NCBI GenBank assembly: GCA_033060915.1
Contig: CM065387.1
Coordinates: 32,302,501 to 32,366,500, forward strand
Direction: 5' to 3'
Origin: Euryodendron excelsum
Taxonomy: Eukaryota > Streptophyta > Magnoliopsida > Ericales > Pentaphylacaceae
DNA length: 64,000 bases
This document shows positions 12,725 to 23,666 of the stretch, one piece after another. The notes beneath the pieces were generated by a model. That model saw only the letters and a program-made list of their open reading frames with translations. It made no database searches and had not been told where the DNA came from. The number at the start of each line of letters is the position of its first letter. Positions within the stretch are counted from its first letter, which is position 1. The position numbers and the translations under genes are program-made.

Positions 12725-12743
12725 TTGGGGACTCCATGGGGAC
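12725..12743 (+). other. Primer-binding site (PBS)
   Basis: TTGGGGACTCCATGGGGAC follows the LTR end by one base. The related element has TGGTGACTTCGCTGGGGAC at the same place. This TGGYGACT...TGGGGA type, complementary to a tRNA 3' end, is characteristic of plant Tat/Ogre-like elements; the arginine tRNA assignment is from memory of the family. Confidence 0.6.
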
Positions 12744-13454
12744 GCCTAGAGAGTTAGGCCATTATCATGTCTCTTTACCCTTCAGTCATCTAGAATCTGT
12801 GATTAATTTATTCAATTCTATCCACTTCAAACTTTCAAAATCAACCTGTTCAAAGCTGTATTAAAAAACATGTCATTGTTTGCATTCAATTCATATTCAA
12901 TCATTTAATCTTATATTAAGTTTGTCATTCAAGTACTGACTTTTTACATCTTTATTTTTTTAGGTGGACCTTTCTTCACACTTTTATTTTATGTCATATT
13001 AAGTGCTATGTATGTCATGAATCAATAGGATGCAATAGACAAGATGAATGGGAGTTGTTGAACCTTTTTCTCCATTTTTTAAAATTTCACACACACACTG
13101 CACGTGCACTTGCATTTGTATACTTGCATTCTTTACCTGATTATGACCTTTCTAGTTAGAAGGGAGAATAGTATATTGGTTGTGGGCGGATGTTGGGTCG
13201 GTTTCTTAGCCTACGGCCTCTTGACGGTTCCCCCACTCGAATTACCAACCTATAATGGCACCACCTCGGGAAGTGGGTCTAGGTTTGAAGATTTGGGAAT
13301 CGAGCTTTCTTAGAAAGCATTAGTAAACCCTTAACCTCGTGCTCATATAGAAACCATGCATAGTCGAACCTCTGCCAGATTTAAGACACACACGTCAATT
13401 TTAAAACCATAGAGGAAAAGGCGATTGCTTTACTTTTCTTTTTCCTTGTTTAAT
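12744..13454 (+). other. Leader of the 8,421 element, with short conserved open stretch
   Basis: The sequence matches the minus-strand leader of the complete element (35,930-36,578), so it is 5' untranslated/leader DNA. An open stretch at 13,104-13,313 (69 codons) shares the pattern 'CILYLxMxxLVRRENxILVV' with 36,080-36,316 on the minus strand. The downstream halves diverge in frame, so an uORF or mere DNA conservation are both possible. Confidence 0.5.
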
Positions 13455-14170
13455 TGTGATATCCCAAACCTCTATTTATTTATATTAATGAGAATTTCTA
13501 GTGTATGCAATATTTAATGTTAATTATTTCTCCTCTTGAGTAAAAATAACCAATGAGGACTTGTGTTGTAACTTAAGTTCTTGGGGTGAGACACATGAGA
13601 TTATTTCCAATGTGTATCATCTTATATATCTATGTATAAACACACACACACACACCCATTTGTAGAGAGAGAGAGAAAGAGAATGAAGAGAAGAGATAGA
13701 GGAAGGAGATTGAAGGGAGAAGATCAAGAAGAAGAGGAGGAAGCAAGGAGAGCTCAACCAAGCTTGGAAGCCCATTGGGAAGTTGGAAAAGCTAGAGAGA
13801 GAGAGAGGTATGCATTAAAACCTTATATGTATACTTGTGTAAATGTATTGGGATATTGTATATATGCATATATATGAGTTGGGTTTGTTTTGGGGGATTC
13901 CCTGAGTCCCAATTACTTTGAATTTGAGAGCATGTAGCTCAATATTTGAGGATTGGAGAGTTGGGGGTTGAAACCCCTAAATATGTGAAATGTTAGGGTT
14001 TTGATTCTTCTTTAGATCTCCTTAATTTAATTGTTCTTTCTCCTCTATTTTGAGTTATTGTCATCCTTGTGGGCTAATCTTTGAGCCCTAAGAGTTTTGG
14101 GAAGGTTTGGTTGTATTTGGAGGGGTTTTGGAAGAGTTTTGGGTTAAGAATCATTGTTGGGCAGAAGGGG

Positions 14171-14380
14171 GCGTTCGAACGGCTGACAAGGCCGTTCGAA
14201 CGGCCAGAGAGCAGAGTTTTCCATTTGGCCTGGCGTTCGAACGGCCCTTCCAGGCATTCGAATGGCCCAAAAGGGTGTTTTTCCATTTTTGCCTGGGGTT
14301 CAAACGGCCATTTTCGGCGTTCGAACGGCTAGGTTATTTTTGGCCTGGCGTTCGAATGGCCTGGTTGGGCGTTCGAATCG
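14171..14380. repeat. Cluster of eight GTTCGAACGG palindrome motifs
   Basis: Eight copies or near-copies of the 10-mer GTTCGAACGG (core TTCGAA, self-complementary) lie in 210 bp, at irregular spacings of about 15-45 bp, usually preceded by GGC and followed by GGC/GGCC. One has TTCAAA and three have GAATGG or GAATCG variants. They are separated by related TTTTCCATTT-like linkers. Confidence 0.9.
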
Positions 14381-15310
14381 TTTGCCAGTTTCGGCACTGT
14401 TTAGTAAAGTGGGCATAACTTTTTCTACAAAACTCGGATTGATGCACCATTTGAAGCATTAGAAAGTAGACTCATAGATCTTTTTAGCCATATAAAGTGT
14501 GTCCTCTAATTCCTTATAGATTGAGAGTTATGGAAGTTTAAATTTGACCAAAAATCCATGCCGACAACATTATTTTCCAAAATTTTAATCCACCTTCTGT
14601 GAGGCATAACATTTTCACCCGAAATGTATTTTTGGTCCATGACCTATCAAAATAAAGGCCTTTAAGCCTACTTTTAAATGGAACTAGCCTTGAGTGTGAA
14701 CTCATCTTTGAGAGGTGGTTGGGACGTGATGAAGGAGTTGACATTCCGGCTTTCATGTTCAAACCTCAACTTCATGTTCTTATTTTACATCGGGGCTTTG
14801 TTCTAAAGTTTAGCCTTGCTCTCCCGTTTTGAGAATGAGGTGTAGTTGAGTCGGGGTCAAAGGATTTATGTGCTTAGTCTCAGTTTATGTGTTATTGCCT
14901 TGCCTTAGCATCGTGTATTGATGTTCCATGTTTTTATGTGAATTATGTGTAGGAGCATCTTACTTAACACCCGTTCAGTTGGATAGAGGTGAGTAACGAT
15001 ATGCCATGAGTAAGACTTATTACTCTCTAAACGCTTTCAAGTTTAATTACATTTTATGTATTTCTTTCCATTTATTTTAATGCCTCAATGACTACGTTTA
15101 AGTATAAATGTCATGCTTTGAATTACATACGAACCTTACCTATGATATGAATTGCAACCCATGGACTAGAACGTTTACATAAAGTAGATGTAAGATTCCT
15201 AACGTACGACTCCATGTAAGGTCTTTCGTGGTAAGACCCTAAACTAGCAAAGATGGTCCTACAGTGGGGGACCCAAAATAATCTATCGCCAAGCTGGGAG
15301 ACGTCCTTTT

Positions 15311-15586
15311 GGCCTAAAGAGCCTTATGTGTACCATGCCGCTGAGACCAAGAGCCTAGAAATGGGGTAGGCAGGTGTGAGCCAGAACAGATAATTTAATG
15401 TTGGCCTAAAGAGCCTTATGTGTACCGTGCGACTGAGACCAAGCGCCCAGAAATGGGGTAGGCAGGTGCGAGCCAAAACGGACAATCTAATGTTGGCCTA
15501 AAGAGCCTTATGTGTACCGTGCAGCTGAGACCAAGCGCCCAGAAATGGGGTAGGCAGGTGCAAGCCAGAACGGATAGTATTGTGCT
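15311..15586. repeat. 92-bp tandem repeat, three copies, inside solo LTR
   Basis: Units begin GGCCTAAAGAGCCTTATGTG at 15,311, 15,403 and 15,495, an exact 92-bp spacing, with few substitutions between copies. Partial relatives (CCTAAAGAGCCCTAT at about 15,730; GTAGGCAGG near 15,620) extend the repeat field. Confidence 0.9.
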
Positions 15587-16776
15587 GAGTACTTAGATAG
15601 CTCAAGTGCTCCCGAAGGAGTAGGCAGGGCGAAGTGTTACCGTCACAATGCGTTTAAAACCGTGAGGTAGGCACATGTGTGACATGAAGCGCCAAAGCGG
15701 GCAATATTATACATGGTTAAGATATTAGCCTAAAGAGCCCTATACATGACCTTTAAGGTTGCTTTTGCGGAGCCTGGCTCTGATATAGAGCTGTAACATA
15801 CTTATGCTCTAGAATGAGAAATATCATTAGTTCTAATGCTTCACAACAAGTTATGTATGTTTCCATAAGTTCTAATGTCACGATATATCTCTTCTTTCTA
15901 CGATATTATGAAATGCTTTATAGTATAATGCCTTATGATAGCTATGTTATGCCTTACGAAGTCATGTTATGTGTTATGTCTCATTCCTATGATGCTATGT
16001 TCGAAATGTTTAGTATTCGAATATGATACGTATGCTTCCTACGTTTCCAAGGCTATGCTTTATAAGTTACTAAGAATGGTAATATTTGATGTGTCCTATA
16101 TTATACGGTGACCCAAGATGTACGCTTATAAGATAGGGTATGTTATGCTCATGACAAGTTATGTCACGCTCTAATAGTTGCCTCTCTCCTTCACATTATG
16201 TTTTAAAAATGATGAAATGTTTTAATACAAAAGCCTATGCTTCATGTGTTTTTAAGATTATAATTATACGTTTCTAAGTTCATGCCACTTATGCATAAAT
16301 GTACCTCTATTGTCATGTATGTTAAATACAAATGTAGTCTATGGTATGTTATGCTCATGCATTATTGTTATTCGCTAAGCATTAACTTACATTTTCTTAA
16401 ATGATTTTCAGGAAGTCAATCCGAGAGGCCCTAGAGTGAGGCCATATGTAGATTTTGAACTACGGCCCACGGGCCTATGTTTTATATTATGTTTAAGGGT
16501 TGGACCCAATGTTTTGTAATGATATAATGCTATAACTTTGGTGGACCTTGATTTGGTCCTTATGTATATTATGTTTTGGATTAGGCACAGCTCTACCATG
16601 TAAGACACGAATTATGTTTACCAGTTATCAAAAGTTCTATTTTTTCACAATTATGCATCATTCTAAATGATTATGCACAGGTGTTCAACCAGTTTATGTA
16701 ATGCGGCCTTGGGTAGCCTTGCTACTGGCCAGTCATGTACCCCAAATCCGTATAGGCCGGGTTATGGGGCGTGACA

Positions 16777-17219
16777 CTAATTATCGCTGTTATAATGCTT
16801 GTATAAATGCTCATGCATACATATTTACTTTACAATTGCATTCTCTCTTTCTCTACTCTATGCATACATGTTCATGCATTAAATATTTCATGTTAAGACA
16901 AGAGTTCCAAAGTAACTTAAGTTACTGCATATTCGTGCATATGATCAATCCAAAGAGAGTGACACCAAATTCACTCTCTCTTGCATTAAACCTATCAAAA
17001 TCCTATAGGTTCCCACGTAATCCTAAGGACTTATGGTACACATCTCAAGTCATTCTATAAAGAGGGGCCCCAATGCCTCTATGCTCATGGAGATAGGGTT
17101 GCCAAGAAGACAAGGGACAATCAAACAGCAAGATCTCTCAATGGCCTCCTCAACATCAAACTCAAAGAAGACAATTCTGAAGACTCAAGAGTAGTTTAGG
17201 ATTTTAAATGTCAAAGTAG
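16777..17219 (+). other. Continuation of leader of the 8,421 element
   Basis: It matches the minus-strand leader at about 35,455-35,900 of the complete element, including the segment near 'GGGGCCCC' and the CATGGAGATAGGGTTGCCAAG stretch. It stops abruptly at about 17,219, where LTR sequence begins, marking the internal deletion junction. Confidence 0.65.
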
Positions 17220-18595
17220 ACTTTCCTATTTTGAAACTTTCCTAATTCAAAGATTTTCAAAATCCAATCTTTCCTAAACCTTCACTTTCTAAATTCTTTC
17301 AAATAAAATATTCAAGTCAAATCTTTTCCAATCATTTCAAGTAAAGTGTTTTTAAATCAAATCAAATCAAATCATTTCCAAATCTCTCTTTAATCCAACT
17401 TTTCTAATTTGAAACATTCTAAAATTAAACTTTTCAAGTCTAAATCAAACCTTTTTATTTCAAGTGCATGTTTCAACCATAGGTTACTTAAGTCCTAGGA
17501 TACCTAAACCCTACTTCAACCCTAACCTTAAGTTAGTAAGCTTCTACTCTTTTCTAAACCAAGATGATTTTTAAACTTCAATTTAAGTCAAGATGTTTTC
17601 AAAGCTCAACTTAATCTTTCCCAAATCAAGTTTAAGTTCTCCTTCAAAGTTCAATCTTTTCAAATCAAAATAAATTTTCCAATATTCAAATTCAATTTCA
17701 AATCAAAGTCAATTATAGTTTCAATTTTAAATCCAAGTTTGATTTCAAATCAAAGTTCAATTTCAAATTTTCTATTCAAAGTTCAAATTGAACTCTTTTC
17801 AAATCAAACATTTTCAAGTTAAACTTTTCAAAAACCTAAAAGTTTCGATTTTCAATTGGCCTCTTGTTCGAACTACAACTGACCTGATTCCCAACAAAAG
17901 TATACGTAAGCAACCCTCATGGGTGCGGTCATATCCTTTTTCAAGTTTCCAATTCCAGAACCTTTTTAAAATTTTGAATTTCTACAACATTTTCCAAGCT
18001 TCAAATCTTCTTTTTTCAAATATATTTTCAAAATCAAATATTTTTTTTCTTGTGCTTGCATGTCATGCATCATACAAAACTTCTTTCTAAAACTCTTTTC
18101 AAGGTGGATAGTATGGGATATTGAATAATTGAATATTCTAACTGAGTAAACCAAGGGAGAATTAACATGTAGGTACCACAAGGGCGGGATAGGATGATAA
18201 TCTAGTGCATCTTCCCTATACGTAATCAATTTCCGAATCTAGAATCACTGTTTTCAAAAGATCAAAATGGAGTTATTTTAAAAAAAAGGCTTAAATCTTT
18301 TCAAAGGTTGCCAAACAACCTGTTTTCTAAAAAAACTCTCTCTTGAAGAAGTTTTTCAAAATGTTTTTAAAAATTCTAAATTTAATCTTCGGATTGCACT
18401 TAGTTTTAGGTAACCTAACTTACCTTAAGAAAGTTAGGTGACGACTCCAAATTTTTTTCAAAAGCTCTCATTCAAATCAATTTCTAGTTCAAACCTAGTC
18501 ACACTCGCCCTTTTAGGAGGTTGAGTTCTAACGAGAAAGTACAGTGTTTTTCTTACTTGTGTGTTTTTTCGAGTGCGAAAAATCGGAATGCGATA
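17220..18595 (+). repeat. Truncated 3' LTR (downstream third)
   Basis: It aligns with 11,350-12,723 of the 5' LTR, including the CCCAACAAAAG...CTCATGGGTG island and the terminal GTGTGTTTT...GTGCGAAAAATCGG. The end GCGATA corresponds to the canonical GCGACA with a C-to-T change. U3, promoter and polypurine tract are missing. Confidence 0.8.
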
Positions 18596-18599
18596 TACA

Positions 18600-18635
18600 G
18601 TTATAGGAAAATACTTTGGGCAGTCGGAATACTGA
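18600..18635 (+). pseudogene. Gemin2-like fragment, C-terminal end after LTR insertion
   Basis: Immediately after the 3' LTR and the TACA duplication the translation reads VIGKYFGQSEY and a TGA stop (18,633-18,635). The Gemin2 family ends with a conserved aromatic motif of this kind (RYFGQ/RYFDQ), and the codon phase matches that of the left-hand fragment ending at 8,420. The 10.2-kb element therefore interrupted the last coding exon. Confidence 0.7.
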
Positions 18636-19137
18636 ACGTTGTTCTGAGTTTGTCAAGTGACCGCAAGGGCCAGCGATGTGCTAATTGTGTATATTGATCC
18701 AGGTTTAATGTCAGTTGCTTTGTATACAGCTTGAAATACCACTCTTAGTGTGGTCGAGGCATTTTATAAGGCAAGTTAATGTGTTATCACAGAAGTGGAT
18801 ATGACAGTGGTGGTAGGTGCCTTGACTCTGGCATGCCTTGGATGTGCTTGCAAAGGAGTGAGCAGCAATACGCAGGCCACTCTCTGCCCCCAATTGAGAT
18901 CTGGCCCTTACCCTATTAGGATTTCTATTACCTTCATATACACCAGTATATCAGTATTAAAAGCCCTGTATAAACATGCAATCCTGCAATTTTGAATTGA
19001 ACTTTCAGTAGTCCAGATAGCTAGTTTTAGTGTGTGAACCTGAATGATTGGAATCTGCAATTTTCACAAGGGAACTAGTATGAAAGAACTGCATTGTATA
19101 CTCCAATTTCTTTCCAAATTGATGCTTAGTGGAAAAA

Positions 19138-19355
19138 AATTAGTGATGTCCCAACTTGTGGAATTTCACACTTGACTTGAATATTTGTGAAATTAATATA
19201 ATTTTCATTATTTTTCTTCAATCTCAAAATTAGTGATGTCCCAACTTGTGGAATTGCACACTTGACCTGCATATTTGTGGAATTAAGATAATTTTCATTA
19301 TTTTTCTTCAATCTCAAAATTTGTGATGTCCAAACTTGTGGAATTTCACACTTCT
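19138..19355. repeat. 90-bp tandem repeat, about 2.4 copies
   Basis: TAGTGATGTCCCAACTTGTG starts at 19,141 and recurs at 19,231 and, with two changes, at 19,321, a constant 90-bp period. The third unit breaks off after the 'TTTCACACTT' word. The minus-strand open stretch across it is simply the repeat read three times. Confidence 0.9.
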
Positions 19356-19982
19356 CAATCTCAATTAGAACCATTTAGCACTTTTAACCATTATGATCGA
19401 GTACAAAATAAGATTTTTTCTTTTGTCTTTTTTTTTTTTTTTTTGCGAAATATGTAATCCTAAAAATGCCTTTGATATTGGTAGGGTTAATAACAGGTGG
19501 TAAATAAAAATGTGGCTCTTTGAATGATTTTGGTCATTTGTTTAGATTTCTAAGGGAGCTTACAATTTTTCGTGGCCATAAATCGGTCTTTTTCTATTTG
19601 CTTAATAGGGTAATATATAATTTTGGCCAAACAAGTTCATATCTTCAAATTTTAATAGTTTATAAAGTGAAAATGTAATAATTTATAATTGAGAGGGTCA
19701 AAGAGTAATTAACCCTTAACTTTTCTCACCTATGTTAAATTGTTGGACTACTTTGGAAGAGATTAAAATTAAAAAATAATATTGAAATTTTAGACAAAAT
19801 TGGATGGACACTTATTCAGCTTGATCACTACTTCTATGGTTTAACAATTTTCTCCAATTTTTATTGTCAATAAAAGAGTTGAGTGATTCTCTCTTTTTCT
19901 TTATATATATACGTGTGTGTATATATATTTCTATGTGTTTTATATCTTTTACATATATTAATTATTTATATTTATAAATAAA

Positions 19983-19983
19983 T

Positions 19984-20014
<31 letters not shown>
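19983..20014. repeat. Compound (AC)n(AT)n microsatellite
   Basis: An (AC) run is directly followed by an (AT) run. The 5' LTR of the next element begins at its right edge, so the element landed in or beside a TA-rich microsatellite. Confidence 0.9.
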
Positions 20015-20015
<1 letters not shown>

Positions 20016-20539
20016 GTGGGCCAAATAAGAATAAAACCCAAGACCAGGAGAGACCAGCCTAATGAGACCGGCCCATTGGCGCCAACCTGTCGTACTAGGC
20101 CCATGCCAACTAGAGGTAAGGACCCAAAGGGGCTAGCCCATAGATCTTAATCCAAAAGGTATTAGAACTAATGAAGCTTATAATGCGAATCATATTCCTA
20201 AGCAAATTAGGACAAATAAAAGATAAGTCCAATACATTAAACCGACTCAATCAATGAAGATTCCTAGAAGGAAAGTGACTTCAATTCCCAAAGGGAACAT
20301 GGCATTTCGAAACTTTTAAATACCCCCATGCACTAAAGGTGAGAGGTACGTTCACTTGAGTTTTAGCTCTCTGTATTCTATTTGATTCATTGTGATTAAG
20401 CTTGCTAACTTAATCATCGGAGTGCCTTTGGCCCAAAAAGGGTTGCAACATTCTCATCGTCTTCTTCTCTTGCAGATTGTTCGCGCTCGTCGATTCGATT
20501 TGAGAGTTCAACCAGGCCTTCTTAAAAATTCCATCTACA
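20015..20539 (+). repeat. 5' LTR (525 bp) of the Tat-lineage element
   Basis: It begins TGTGGGCCAAATAAG at the edge of the TA microsatellite and ends CCATCTACA, immediately before the primer-binding site. Composition is typical of a compact gypsy LTR. No second copy in the window allows dating. Confidence 0.75.
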
Positions 20540-20540
20540 A

Positions 20541-20558
20541 TTGGTGCCGTCTGTGGAA
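20541..20558 (+). other. Primer-binding site (PBS)
   Basis: TTGGTGCCGTCTGTGGAA lies one base after the LTR. The TGGYGCCGTCTGTGGGAA word is a widespread PBS of plant Ty3/gypsy elements. Confidence 0.75.
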
Positions 20559-20572
20559 AGTTCTATACAACG

Positions 20573-22270
20573 ATGAGTACCAGTTATCTTAGAGGAGGAG
20601 TCAATCCCATTGATAATAAACTAGATGACAGCCATGACGTCCGTTGTCAAGTTGGCATGACGATGACTTAGTGCGTACTCCGGGAGGACGTTTTATCAAA
20701 TCGGAGATATGATTCCCTTGAGGCAACTAGCGAGAAGGATAGGAGGGTCTAGGATGAGCTCTGTAATATGTCCAAAATCCAAACCGCCGAAGGAACCATC
20801 GCAGGAACCTGAATCCATCACCATCCAGTGGCCTCATATCCAGCAAATTATCATTTCGAACAACTGAGCGGGAGCTTCGGCAGCGGGATGAAGAGATTGC
20901 CCACCTTAGGTCAACGATTGAAGCCATGAGGGAAGCGATTGCAGACGAGATGGACGGTACCTAACAAATCCCCAGATCGGTGGCAGAGAAGGCGGATAAA
21001 TTCAATAAACATGAACCCCCCCAGCAGCACGTGTAATAGGGAGCTACATTGCCAGTATAAGGCACTATATGGACCGACAGGAAGATCGGTAGCCTTGAAG
21101 GAATCAGACACTAACAAGAGATTCAACAAGGATCGAGCCAGAGTAGCAGGATTGGGATAAGTAGCTGAACGACCGACTAGACAACCAGGATAAACACCAC
21201 AAGAGGCAGATAGCCCAAGATATAGCCAAAAGCGCTTTCGACCAGATTACTTCCATAGCCTTCACCAAAGAGATTGGGACTTGCAGACCTCCCAGGAAAT
21301 TCACCCCACCAAAGTTTACTCCTTATGATGGGTCGGATCCCATTACCCATATGCGGCGTTATAAACAAATGACAACACTATAGAGCTATGACAATTCACT
21401 CATGTGCCTAGTTTTCCCTTCAAGCCTGGGAGAGGTGGCCTTACTATGGCTTGACAAGCTACAATCCAAATCAGTATCAAGTTGTAGACAACTTGTCGAG
21501 CTATTTACTAACTGGTTCATAGCAAATAGCAAGAAGCTCAAGGAGGTGGACTACTTGCTGACTTATAAGGGGTTACGGGCATATGCAAGGAGATACTGGG
21601 AGGCTTATAATGAAATAAAGAATAACAATGAGTAGCTAGTCGTTAGTTTAAGATCGGCCTGCCCAAAGAACACCGGTTAAGGCAAAATCTCATGAAGAAA
21701 CCAATCACCTGGATACAAGACCTGATGCTAAGGATTGAACGATATTCATGGGTGGAAAAAGATGTAGCACAACCGACACATGAGAAGATCGATAAGAAAA
21801 CTAAAAAGAAAGATGGGCGTGAAAGCAAGAAGCCCAGACGTGAGGAGAACAACAACAATTGGGGCAAAAAGGCAACAAAAGAGGTCAACACAGCCTTCAA
21901 GGACCATTTACAAGATTTTGCCCCAAATACGAGACAAGTCCTTCTTTAAGTAGCCCCCAAAGTTGGGAGAAGACCCTGGCTCCCAAGACTAGAGGAAGTT
22001 CTATTCTTACTACAGGGAAAAGGGGCATCAGACAGAGAATTGCTGAAATCTTAAGAACCACTTGGAGTAATTGGCCAAGGCAAGACATCTTAACCAATAT
22101 ATTAACTAGGAGAAGACAAAGCGGAAGGCATAACAAACAAAGCAGGAAGCCATTTCGTAGAAAGAAGTTAGTGTAGAACCTGCCCGAGTAATGATATCCT
22201 CTATGGATCGGCAAAATCATTAACAGTAGACCTACATAGATACCGGGCGAAGATCTAGAAAACAACACAC
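20573..22270 (+). pseudogene. gag of the Tat-lineage element
   Basis: The first ATG after the primer site is at 20,573 (MSTSYLRGG). A heptad-rich segment (ERELRQRDEEIAHLRS, about 20,870-20,935) suggests a coiled coil. The capsid-like retrotransposon gag domain follows: KFTPPKFTPYDGSDP near 21,300, and the stretch at 21,402-21,635 containing 'ALLWLDKL', 'LFTNWF' and 'YWEAYNEI'. A basic lysine-rich linker covers 21,760-21,850, and 'EKGHQTENC' near 22,020 is a remnant of the zinc-knuckle-like motif. Many stops and at least three frame changes break it. The role was particle assembly and RNA packaging in the cytoplasm. Confidence 0.7.
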
Positions 22271-22423
22271 CTCAGGGAAGTAATACAGTTGGAAACCCTA
22301 AACAAAAAGGCAAAGGTTGGCAGCAGTACTGAAGCCATAACCTTCACCGATAATGACCTGGCAGGGGTGCAACTGCCACACAATGATGCATTGGTGGTAA
22401 TGCTATGACTGGAGGGTTGCGAT

Positions 22424-22825
22424 ATGAAAAGGTTGCTGGTTAATCAGGGAAGCTCCTCCAAAGTCATGTACTATGACCTTTTTAAAAAGCTGGGACTGAA
22501 GGATTTCGATTTCCAACCATTTTTAAACCCCCTGATTGGATTTAGCTCAGACCCGGTCTGGCCACTGGGAAAGGTAACTATCCAGGTTACTGCGGGAGAG
22601 ATCACTATTCAGATGGAGTTCCTGGTGGTTAATGTGCCTTCTCCCTACAACACAATCATGGGTCAGACTTGGTTGCACCTCATGAAGGCCATACTGTCAT
22701 CTTATCATCAGCTGATCCATTTCCCAACTCTGAGAGGAGTAGAAGAGATAAGGGGGGACCAAGTAGCGGCTAAGCAGTGCTTCCTAACAGTATGTGCCAT
22801 GAAGGAAAGGAAGGGAAAGGTTTAG
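22424..22825 (+). pseudogene. Aspartic protease domain of pol, active site lost
   Basis: The translation shows the retropepsin pattern of Tat-type elements: 'LLVNQGSSSKVMYYDLFKKL', then 'LIGFSSDPVWPLGKV' and 'VPSPYNTIMGQTWLH'. The catalytic aspartate in the usual (V/L)D(Q/G)GSS word is replaced by asparagine (LVNQGSS), a G-to-A type change. The frame is the same as for the RT part further on, broken only by stop codons at 22,823 and 23,090, so protease and RT were one polyprotein. Confidence 0.75.
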
Positions 22826-23666
22826 ATGATGGAACTCCACGAGGACACGCCCACAATTATTGATGTTGGGCTGTTACTAGAGAATAAGTCCATTAAGGAC
22901 CTGAAGAAGGTTTATATAGATCAGCATGATGAGGAAAATTACTTCGTTCTTGGCACCTCGCTCTCTAAATCTCAGGAGAAATCATTGATTAATCTGTTGA
23001 CAAAGTACATGAAAATATTCGCTTGGACACCTTATAGCATGCCGGGAATAGACCAAGATGTAACTTGCCATAGACTTAACATGGACCCATAGTGCCGACC
23101 TGTAGTCCAGAAGGGCATAAGGGTAGCTACTCAACATGTGGATGCAGTGATCGAAGAAGTTGGTAGACTCCTTGAGGCGAGGGCAAAAAGGGAAGTCTAT
23201 TACCCACACTGGCTCTCTAACACGGTGGTGGTAAAGAAGAAGAACGACAAATGTAGGGTTTGTGTTGACTTCACTGACTTAAATAAAATATGCCCCAAGG
23301 ACCTTTTCCCTCTTCCAAAGATCGACCAGCTTGTGGATGTAATAGCTAGATTTGAGAGGATGAGTTTTCTAGATGCCTATCGCGGGTACCACCAAATCCC
23401 GCTCCATGAAGAGGACCAAGAAAAAACTGCCTTCATCACCCCGAGGGGTATTTTCTATTACAAAGCCATACCCTTTGGTTTGAAGAATGTAGGTGTCACC
23501 TATCAAAGATTGGTCACCAAATTGTTTAAGCAACACATTGGCAGCATTGTCGACATTGGTGATGTGGTGGTCAAAAGTAAGGTCGGCAAACTGCACTTAA
23601 GCGATCAAATAAAAGTCTTCAACATCCTCAAAAACTATAAGATAAGGCTGAATGCCTCTAAATGTG
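22826..23666 (+). pseudogene. Reverse transcriptase, N-terminal part of pol
   Basis: Same frame as protease. The pre-RT segment includes 'KIFAWTPYSMPGIDQDVTCH' (about 23,010-23,070). RT fingers and palm follow: 'NTVVVKKKNDKCRVCVDFTD', 'PLPKIDQLVD', 'SFLDAYRGYHQIPL', 'AFITPRGIFYYKAIPFGLKN'. The catalytic YxDD box reads DIGD (about 23,550-23,562), losing tyrosine and one aspartate. The domain is cut after 'LNASK' and one further codon by the insertion at 23,667, preceded by the 5-bp ATGTG duplicate, and resumes in phase at 40,963. It encoded the enzyme that copies element RNA into DNA. Confidence 0.85.
23662..23666. repeat. Target-site duplication, left copy (ATGTG)
   Basis: Five bases immediately left of the inserted element, identical to 40,958-40,962. 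Five bp is the usual duplication for Ty3/gypsy integrases. Confidence 0.9.

Larger units (their letters stand above)
13455..16776 (+). mobile_element. Solo LTR (3.3 kb), Ty3/gypsy type, nested in the 8,421 element
   Basis: It begins TGTGATATCCC and ends GGGGCGTGACA, canonical TG...CA ends for plant gypsy LTRs. The flanks are TTAAT (13,450-13,454) and CTAAT (16,777-16,781), a 5-bp target duplication with one mismatch. The host leader sequence resumes on both sides in register with the related element at about 35,930. No primer site, internal domain or second LTR is present, so unequal or intra-element recombination has left one LTR. It contains two unusual internal repeats (14,171-14,380 and 15,311-15,586). 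A Tekay/chromovirus origin is possible but not shown. Confidence 0.75.
8421..18595 (+). mobile_element. Tat/Ogre-like giant-LTR Ty3/gypsy element, internally deleted, inserted in Gemin2-like fragment
   Basis: In order: 5' LTR (8,421-12,723), primer-binding site, untranslated leader (to 13,454 and again from 16,777), then an abrupt jump at about 17,220 into the downstream third of the LTR, ending at 18,595. Compared with the related complete element at 23,667-40,957, the gag, antisense gene, polypurine tract and the 5' two-thirds of the 3' LTR are gone, probably through one large deletion. TACA is present on both sides (8,417-8,420 and 18,596-18,599) as remnant target duplication. A solo LTR of another family sits inside the leader. 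No coding capacity remains. Confidence 0.8.
18636..20014. other. Spacer (former 3' UTR and AT-rich DNA)
   Basis: The first few hundred bases have mixed composition and could be 3' UTR of the Gemin2-like pseudogene. An open stretch at 18,795-18,995 has no recognisable motif. The rest is AT-rich with a 90-bp tandem repeat and a compound microsatellite. Confidence 0.5.

Noticed and set aside
14074..14418. Several overlapping open stretches of 70-103 codons on both strands
   Set aside because: Caused by the GTTCGAACGG motif cluster; translations are motif-echoes (FERP, RSNG) and differ in every frame.
19126..19374. 82-codon minus-strand open stretch with internal peptide repeat
   Set aside because: It is produced by the 90-bp tandem repeat in AT-rich spacer.
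22982..23596. Minus-strand open stretches opposite protease and RT
   Set aside because: Shadows of the plus-strand pol reading; they lack motifs while the plus strand shows ordered RT motifs.
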